Shown one piece after another: positions 56,954-64,000 of a DNA stretch of 64,000 nucleotides (position 1 is the stretch's first letter; each line of letters opens with the position of its first letter). Under the pieces are notes generated by a model. The model saw only the letters and a program-made list of their open reading frames with translations. It was not told where the DNA came from and searched no databases. The translations under genes were made by a program, and so were the position numbers. This DNA comes from Malania oleifera (Eukaryota; Streptophyta; Magnoliopsida; Santalales; Ximeniaceae), in assembly GCF_029873635.1 (NCBI RefSeq), contig NC_080428.1, positions 61,677,957-61,741,956 of the forward strand, in the 5' to 3' direction.

Positions 56954-57395
56954 TGTTGGGAAGTGATTTATGAGCAACAATTACACAAGCAAGATTACGC
57001 AAACACAATAATGCAAACCAAATTTACATGGTTCGATCCAACTTGACCTACATCCACGGGAGCACACACAATCCATTATAACTTGGAGAATTACAAGGAG
57101 TGGAGGAGGCTACTGCCCTCAACTCCTCTCTCTCTCTCTCTCTCTCTTTACAACACACACTTTGGCTCACACTACTTTGCACACCACACCTCTTACCATG
57201 CACACAGATCTCATCCCACAGACTTGCTACTCACATACATCACATATATATACACATATGGGAGGGGGGAAAGTCATACAAGGTGGCTGCAAATTCAACA
57301 TGGCAGGCAGTTGTTTGGTGGCCATTGATTTCCAGCGTCAACAATTGCGGCTGGGTGGTGTGATTGTCGACTCCAATATGAGCCACATGCTAACA
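56954..57395 (-). mobile_element. LTR 3 of the array (5' LTR)
   Basis: 442 bp, shorter mainly because its (CT)n run (57126-57148) is short. The + strand left side carries 'ctctgataccat', the primer-binding site complement, at 56941-56952. Confidence 0.88.
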
Positions 57396-58718
57396 ATTTA
57401 ACCCATCATCACCATGCCTGCATTAGTAAGGATCAGTTTGTAGTCTAGTTAGATGGAATGTGTGCAAGTTTCTAGAGGAATTTCCTCATTTCTGGTAGGA
57501 CGCATTCATAATGGGGGGATTTTATACATTTCAAAATTTTTTGTTCCCCTTTATAATGCAGCTTTAAATATATTTTCCAAGGGCAAGTCTTGACCCAATG
57601 GTAAGGGGGTTGCATTGAAGGAAGGGAGGGAGGGGACCTAACAATCAATCTATACAAAATCCGCGTAATTTACAAAGAACATATCAAATGGAAATTGGGA
57701 TAAGTTCATGTTGGGAGAAATAATAATACTCAAACTTCCTCTCTGTGTGAATCTGTAGTAAACTATAAAATAGAAATGCTCAAACTTCCTCTTTGTGTGA
57801 ATCTGTAGTAAACTATAAAATAGAGCAATGCATATGTGAAAAATACACATCCAAGCACCACAATAAGTACAAGACACACAATTTTTACATGGAAAACCTT
57901 CTTGGTGTAAGAAAGAAGAAACCATGGGACCGTAGTCCACTCAAACAACTTCACTATCAATAGTTATGGGAATACATGAGTCTTCTCTAGTCTCAATTAC
58001 AGACATATAATTAGCATCTATCTTCAAGAAATATAATTTTTTGGCTTAAATCAACTTCTACAAGAATTAAAGAAAGAACTCACCAAAATAGAGACTACTA
58101 TCCACGGGCTGAAAAACAATACCAAATGCTCAGAATCCAATCTCCACCGTTCATAATGAAGATTCACGTGTCATGAACATCTCTATAAAATTTCAGTTCA
58201 ATCGGACCACAAAAGCTCGTTGATCGGAGCAATTGATCAAGAGTGGGCATCTCTCTCTCTCTCTCTCTCTCTATGTAGCGACGGCTCTCTTTACTTTTAT
58301 TTCTTATTTTCTGATTGTTCACCACACTTTACATTAGCATGCCATATTTTGAACCAGTGGAAAATATCTCATTGAATTGGGGAACATAGGCACTAATACA
58401 CAAAAGGCAGATGAACATATTTTTTTTTTCATTAAAACTCATCTTTCCAAATAATCAAACATACCATCAAAATCATTATCTCATTTGTAATTTGGACCAA
58501 CATCTTACAATAAGTTTTCATTTTTTTTTTTTCAAGACAAAACAACACCAGATTAAATTCAAACCCTCCTCTTCTATAATTTCCTCCATAAACCCCACCC
58601 TAAATCAACTTCTTACTTCTTCCCCGCTTGTCTTGTATTAAGGGACTTAAGGCTGGTAATTATATAAGAACTAACAATAAGAAAGATCATAAAATTGAGG
58701 CCATTTTTTTAAGCTTAT
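57396..58718. other. Intergenic DNA with small repeats and an LTR-like fragment
   Basis: 57729-57778 and 57779-57828 are a 50 bp tandem pair ('ctcaaacttcctctctgtgt' and onward). 57829-58010 contains 'aatttttacatggaaaacct' followed by 'gaaaccatgggaccgtagtc', wording common in copia LTRs, but no second copy is present. A (CT)n run lies at 58251-58273. The rest is AT-rich without a gene. Confidence 0.5.
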
Positions 58719-59842
58719 TTATTTTTAAAATGACATTAAAACCCAAATTAAGTAAAATCCGTAAAAATTATATATTAGAACTCAAATAAATTTGCTAATA
58801 ATTATGTAAAACAAAGATCTTTACCTTAACTCTTTGTGGTTAGTTAATTTCTCCTAAATGTACAAAACGATGACGTAGGCGGGTAACTCAAGCTAAGTAT
58901 GTGTAATGTTGGTTTGAAGATGTCAATTTATTGATATGTGACACAGAGAGGATCAACCAAAGTCAAGGGAGAAGATAAAAAAATAGTTGTCTATAGCTCA
59001 ATTTTCATAATTGATTATGAGTGGGTTATCACATTTATAGGGACTCGCATTTATAGGTAAATGGAATAGAAGATGGGGAAGTTGAATAGTCGAGATATAA
59101 CAAAGGGGAGGGGAAAACTAACAGACAGATTTTGTATAAATATTGGTTAGAGATTGAAAGGGATGAGCATTAAATTTTGAATTTTGGTATACATGTGGAA
59201 TTAATAAAAAAATTTCATAAGTATGAATGCTACAATTGAAATTTTAATTTTTTTATCATTTTGAGAATTTAGGTCTTTGTTTTTAAAATTTTATTATTGA
59301 TTTATTTTTAAGGTGCAATAAAAACTGAAATTAGTTAAAATCATAAAAATTTCTATATTAGAATTCAAATGAATTTGCTAATGATTATATAGAACAAAGG
59401 TCTTTACACTCCTTGCGGTTAGTTGATCTCTCCTCAATGCACAAATGATGAACACAGATAGAGGTAATTCAAGCTTAGTATACATAATGACAAATTTGAA
59501 GATGTCAATTTATAAGCATGTGATACAAAAAGGATCAACCAAAGCTGAGAAAGAAGACAAAAAATGGTTGTCAATAGTTTAGCTACCACAATTATATGTA
59601 GAAATTAAGGTGAGTTGTCAAATTTTTAAGGAATCCCATTTGTAGGTAAATGGAGTAGAAAAAAGGAAAGGGAAAGTCGAATAGTCAGGATGTAGTAAAA
59701 GAGAGTGGAAGCTAAACCGTTGGAATTTGTATGGACATTGGATGGAGATGGGAACAAGTGTGCGTTCAATTATGTGGAATTATAAATTTCATAAATAGAT
59801 AATGAAGGCTACATTTGAAATTTTGATTTTTGTCACTTTAAA
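58719..59842. repeat. Tandem duplication, unit about 0.58 kb
   Basis: Two diverged direct copies, about 58719-59301 and 59302-59842, align along their length with an offset near 582 bp. Shared text includes 'aatttgctaat', 'ggttagtt', 'aggatcaaccaaag', 'ataggtaaatgg' and a common end 'attgaaattttaatttt' against 'atttgaaattttgatttt'. Neither copy has coding sequence I recognise or clear terminal inverted repeats. Confidence 0.8.
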
Positions 59843-60607
59843 TTGTCATGATTTTACCTTTAGTCTTTTAAAAGTAGCTTAATAGATAATAATATATAAT
59901 TTAATTTAATAAATCTTTTTAAAATTTCTCTGTTAAAAAGAAACAAATATTAGAAATATTATTTTAATTTTCAACAAAATTAATATTAAAAATGATTAGC
60001 AAGATTAATTAAGTGGCTACATATACAAGATTATGGATCATATTAAAAAGCCTTAAAGTGATGCCCTAACTATTAATAAATCCAAGACATCTCCCATATC
60101 ATGCAATGCTACTGAAAGTAATTAGAAAATCATACTCAAACCTACACTTTGGTGCTTGTCAATTTTTATTTTTTATTTTTTTTTATCTTTGTATCAAATA
60201 GTGACTCATTTATTAATTGATATATTTCACCATGTCAAATGAAAAAAAAAAAAACTCATATCCCACAAATATAATAGTAGAAAGTTAAGCGCACATATAA
60301 AAAAAAAATTAAAACTCAATTACTAGCATAATTGTCATTTCTCTTTTAAATTAATGATAAGGTGTTATTACATATTTTGTCACTTTGAGGATTATCAAAT
60401 TTTTTCTTTTCTCTCTTATAAACGAGTCCTTTTATAAATATAGAATAAAACTATATCAACTATTATCTCAAAAACATAATATTAGAAGTTAAGTGCATAT
60501 ATATATACTTGGAATCCCTCTTTGTTGAAAATAAAATAATGTCGATATTTTTTTTTTTTTTAATTTGAGTATGCATTCTCAAATTACAGGAGCTTCCATT
60601 TATAGAT
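59843..60607. other. AT-rich intergenic DNA
   Basis: No gene or recognisable element. Poly(A)/poly(T) tracts lie near 60240, 60300 and 60548. Confidence 0.5.
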
Positions 60608-61826
60608 TGTTGTGGCAAGTTGGCTTGAATGCCAATGCGCAGTGGAAAAACACATTGAATGTAGAACAAGTAATGCAAGCCACCAACGAAGAATATATGA
60701 AACAATCAATCACAATTAAATAATTGAAAGCAATAAAATCAATGACATAAGAATTTACGTAGTTTGGCAATGTACCTATGTCCACGGGAGCAAGCGGTTG
60801 ATTTTTACTATCAAATTCGTCAAGTTTACATCAAGGGTTACAAATATAGTTTATATATCAACCCTATGCGCACAAAAGACTTATACTACATCTAAAATAC
60901 TTTTGCAGCAATCTTAGGAGGAAAAACCTTTGAATCCTCGAATCTACTGATCTCCAAATTCAAAAATCCGTGATTTGCACCGAACGAAACCCTCGACAGT
61001 TTTAGGCAAACCGTTGATAGTTAAATACCGAAAGCTATTTATTGCAGGCTGAAATCGTTGGTTTCTTCCTACAACCAACTTCTTGTTCTTTGCTTTACCA
61101 TGCTTTCTCGACGCATGCGTTCCACTTAATATGAGCTACATCTCCAAAAATATCTACCTTGGTGAATATTCACTAGTTAGGAGAAATATGAAAGCATAAC
61201 ATGCTACTCCACCTGGGACAGTAGATTGTGACCGCCTCCTATCTTGCACCTGGAGACGTAAACCAAGCCTGGGCGATGCTTAAACTTGTCCATGGTAACA
61301 GGAACTCCACCTAGCTAAATACCAAGCTCCTTGGCTGATCCTGTAAACCACAATGTTTCCTTGGTAGCCTCAGCCACTACTATGTACTCTGACTCAGTTG
61401 TTAAAATTGCAACTTGAGACTGAACCCTGAACTTCCAACAAATAGGTCTTCCTTCAATAGTAAATACATACCCTGTTGTAGTCCTCTTATCATTCAAGCC
61501 CCATGTGTAGTCTGCATCTACAAATCTCACAACTGACAGATCACTCGGTTTCCTACCAAAACCCCCCACTGCACTGGCAGGAGACCTTTAACATGCCCTG
61601 AGCATCACCGTCCGTCCTTGAGTACTGAACGGTAGACAGTTTACATTGATTTGCCAACGGTGTACCGGTGATCGGTTTTGCATTAACTATACTAAACCTC
61701 TCTAACACATTCTCCACAAAAGCACCATGAGATAACCACAATCTCCCTACAATTATGTCTATAAAGCCACTCTAAGATAACCCCAATATCCCTACATTTT
61801 TATCCTTGCAAATCTCCAACCCAAGA
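60608..61826 (-). mobile_element. Copia 3' fragment: LTR, RNase H and RT end
   Basis: A 533 bp LTR (60608-61140, TG...CA) is bounded inside by a purine-rich 'ccaaggtagatatttttgga'. Inward on the minus strand lies RNase H: 'VRFVDADYTWGLNDKRTTTG' (about 61530), 'CWKFRVQSQVAILTTESEYI' (about 61440) and 'LWFTGSAKELGI'. Next is the RT end 'WLSHGAFVENVLERF' (about 61740), partly duplicated at 61741-61826. The rest of the element is missing at the junction with the next LTR. The RNase H wording suggests the Tork group. Confidence 0.82.
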
Positions 61827-61999
61827 TGTAGCACCCCAAAATATTCTCATAACATAATAACAATAATACATATAATCCCATAAAAGCTCTGATACCACAA
61901 CTATAGTTCCCCAAACCCGGTGGGCCCGGAGTGCCAAGCTCTCTCTCTATCTCTCTTCTCTCTCTCTCTCTCTCCTCTATCTCTCTATCTCTCTCTCTA

Positions 62000-62031
<32 letters not shown>

Positions 62032-63660
62032 TTATATATATATATATATCCCATGACCATAACAACCCAAACCTGAAGTGGGGTACCGGGTACACTTGTC
62101 CATAAATCATTTAAAACATACAACGGAAAGACTTCATACCACAAAAATTATACTAGAGTTCTAAACCTTCTATATACATATCAGTGTCTCACAAGCACTT
62201 ACTTTAAACCAAACTATCTAGTCCCACCCGGTAGCTCTCTAGGTTTGGTTCCTTGTATTTCCTGAAATGTTAAAAATTATTGGAGTGAGACACTTCTCAG
62301 TAAGACGGAATAAATTATTCTTAGTGTGTGGCAACATGAGTTTTAGTGTAGCAAAAACACATTCCTTAATTAATTAACTTTGACTGATAAATCATGTAAA
62401 ACTGTACTCACACCTATATATTTGAAAATACAAACCTCTTTCTCAAAATCAAGCTTTGACTTAATAAGTTTTTCTGTGTACGTAAATTATATATATACAT
62501 AAAAGAACCTCCTAGAATGGACAATCATATAGCATCATATATTAACCCCGTATGATTGGGTTGTGCAGTCTGAAGACTGGACTTAGTCATGGCTGGCCCA
62601 CCACCAAGCTAAGTCAAACATATTCGTTTGTAAGTACGATTGGCCTACCCCATGCTGGCCCATATACCGGTAGGGTACTTTACTCTTCTCAGGCCCAATC
62701 GACTATCCAATCACTAACACTCTTAAAATAGTGTGGTTACACTGACATATCATACTAGCTACGGTACCGTGCTCTTAACATAATTGGTCCATCAAGGTTT
62801 TTATACCATATAATACCATTTATAAATAAAATAGTAACATGATCTCATTTCACAATTTAGTATAAACTACCATAACATATCTCGGTATAAAACCGTCATA
62901 ACATATCTCAGTATAAACTGTCATATCATATCTTGATATAACACCATCATATCATAATTCCACAACATTCATAACATTTCCTGAGATCAGTATAAAATTA
63001 TACTTTGTTGTATATCATCATAAAATATTCTAACATGCTTATTTATGCAGTAACATAGTTATTCTCATGCCACAGAATTTAAGTGATAAATCATAATATA
63101 ATTAACTGCCCAGGAAAAATATATTTTTGCTGAAAACAAGGGTATGATCATCTCCATAATTTTGTACAACTCAAATTACATGTTTTATAAGAAAAGTGAG
63201 ATGGTTACCCTTCTTACTTAAGTTTTCCCCAAAACATACATATAATAATTCAAAATCACCATTTTTTATATGCCTGAATATTTAGAAAATCTTATATAAT
63301 ATTCCTGTATTCACATGCTTCATTTTAATCGGTTAAATTTTCAAAATTAGTTGACATAATCTATCCCCCTTACCTTATACCTGGAGTAGTGCCTAAGATT
63401 CCCAAATGACGAATCTGCTTCGGTTAAAATGCTGAGGATCAGAGTTAGGATCCTGAAATGGTGTTTATTTTTCAATCTGGCCTAAAAATGGAGAGAAATT
63501 GAGGAGAGAGAGAAAAACCAAACCCTAGAGAGAGAAAGAGAGAGAATTTTTTACTTTGACGATGGTAAATCAAAAGCGTCGACTATTTTTTCCTGAGCTT
63601 ACCAAACTGTCGACGGTTTTGTCCTACACCCAACCAAATTTCCCTTCTTCTCAACCCAAG
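61827..63660 (-). mobile_element. Tekay-type 5' LTR with primer-binding site, minus strand
   Basis: 61886-61897 read on the minus strand is TGGTATCAGAGC, the primer-binding site. From 61902 the sequence has the order of the LTRs at 9924 and 13126: 'ccccaaaccc', a 'cctgaaatgttaaaa' block, 'gtgagacacttctcagtaag' (about 62284), 'gtgtggcaacatgag' and a GTCGACGG motif at about 63609. A CT/TA run lies at 61941-62049. Only about 75 bp of interior remains (61827-61901). Confidence 0.75.
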
Positions 63661-64000
63661 ATAGGGTATTAAATAAATAAGAAAAGAGAAGGAAAATTAA
63701 AAAGGTAAAAATCTGTAGGGCTCATTGACGAGGCTTCTTTTCTCGTCGACGAGGTCTTTTGTGCAGCTCGGTGATGAGATTCAGTAGCTCGTCAACGAGG
63801 AGATACTGAGGGATTTTGGGAAATCCTGAAATCTCAGGCTTGTCGACGAGTCCACCGTGGTGCTGACAAACTTCCTTCTACGGCCCATCAACGAGGACGT
63901 CATCTTGTCGACGAGTTTGGTCGGGTCAACCAAGTTATAAATATCTTTTAGCTTGTTTAATTGAGAAGAAAACCAAAACACACAGTCTCTTTCTCTCTAG
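63661..64000 (+). mobile_element. Start of an opposite-strand Tekay-type LTR, cut by the window edge
   Basis: The order of motifs matches the + strand solo LTR at 6084: repeated 'cgtcgacgag' blocks, 'agttataaatatc' (TATA-like, about 63934), 'tttaattgagaagaaaacc' and the start of a CT-rich leader at the last bases. It lies head to head with the minus-strand LTR on its left. The end is outside the window. Confidence 0.6.

Larger units (their letters stand above)
50159..57395 (-). mobile_element. Three-LTR, two-interior array of a gag-protease-only copia
   Basis: LTRs lie at 50159-50681, 54132-54636 and 56954-57395, all minus, each starting TGTTGGG or TGTTAGG (+ reading) and ending CTAACA. Interiors are 50682-54131 (2,294 bp without the hAT insertion and its duplication) and 54637-56953 (2,317 bp). 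Both have the tRNA-Met primer-binding site at the right, then a leader, a Tnt1/Tork-like gag, a protease and the 'ccaaggtggagat' polypurine tract. Neither has integrase, RT or RNase H. Outer flanks (gtctc and attta) do not match. The arrangement fits unequal recombination between related copies. Confidence 0.85.

Noticed and set aside
50159..57395. A single element with a duplicated interior from one insertion
   Set aside because: The outer 5 bp flanks (gtctc and attta) do not match, so a simple single-insertion history is not supported.
1..64000. Integrated plant pararetrovirus (caulimovirid) sequence
   Set aside because: All RT and RNase H pieces are accompanied by copia, gypsy or LINE features; no movement-protein or coat motif of such viruses was seen.

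Overview
This is a transposon-dense stretch of a plant nuclear genome, almost certainly a eudicot. The evidence is plant Ty1/copia and Ty3/gypsy (Tekay-type chromovirus) elements, an Au-type SINE, a hAT element with a TAGGGGTGAGCA terminus, a plant RMA-type RING gene, and AT-rich DNA full of CT/GA and AT microsatellites. The species cannot be named from the sequence. Only one intact host gene is visible: an RMA-like membrane-anchored RING E3 ubiquitin ligase (CDS 24889-25608, +), with a probable non-coding first exon and a 2.5 kb leader intron. No tRNA or rRNA gene, CRISPR array or bacterial feature is present.

Layout. 1-2616: the 3' end of a Tat-like LTR element, with two minisatellites (77 bp and 28 bp units), a G14 tract and one LTR. 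3160-22071: an old copia element (+) opened by three insertions. These are a gag-only Tekay-like element (3421-12392, -), which itself holds a solo LTR (6084-8319, +); a second solo LTR (13126-15628); and a 1.93 kb LTR-like insert (19673-21606). Three of these four inserts have exact target-site duplications and the fourth a 4/5 match. The 3' LTR of the copia ends only about 113 bp upstream of the TATA box of the RING gene.

22185-25900: the RING gene, with an Au SINE (exact 10 bp duplication) in its intron and a 17-codon upstream ORF in exon 1. 26745-33447: AT-rich intergenic DNA with a second SINE, a three-copy MITE cluster (one copy split by a 5'-truncated LINE tail) and a possible Helitron 3' end. 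33453-46160: a copia element of Ale/Retrofit type (-) with 230 bp LTRs and the duplication acact, broken by a decayed Tekay chromovirus (37290-45298, +) that lost most of its 5' LTR. 46390-50158: a SINE-like head and a two-exon relic of a Cu/Zn superoxide dismutase gene (-).

50159-57395: three LTRs and two internal domains of a Tnt1/Tork-like copia family that carries only gag and protease. One internal domain is split by a hAT element (51794-52941) that carries a captured piece of an ABCC (MRP-type) transporter gene, including part of an intron. 57396-64000: a 0.58 kb tandem duplication, a copia 3' fragment, and two Tekay-type LTRs lying head to head at the right edge.

The genes do not form a pathway. 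The window records repeated insertion, LTR-LTR recombination, loss of pol genes and gene capture around one surviving gene. All retroelement reading frames seen here are broken by stops or frameshifts.
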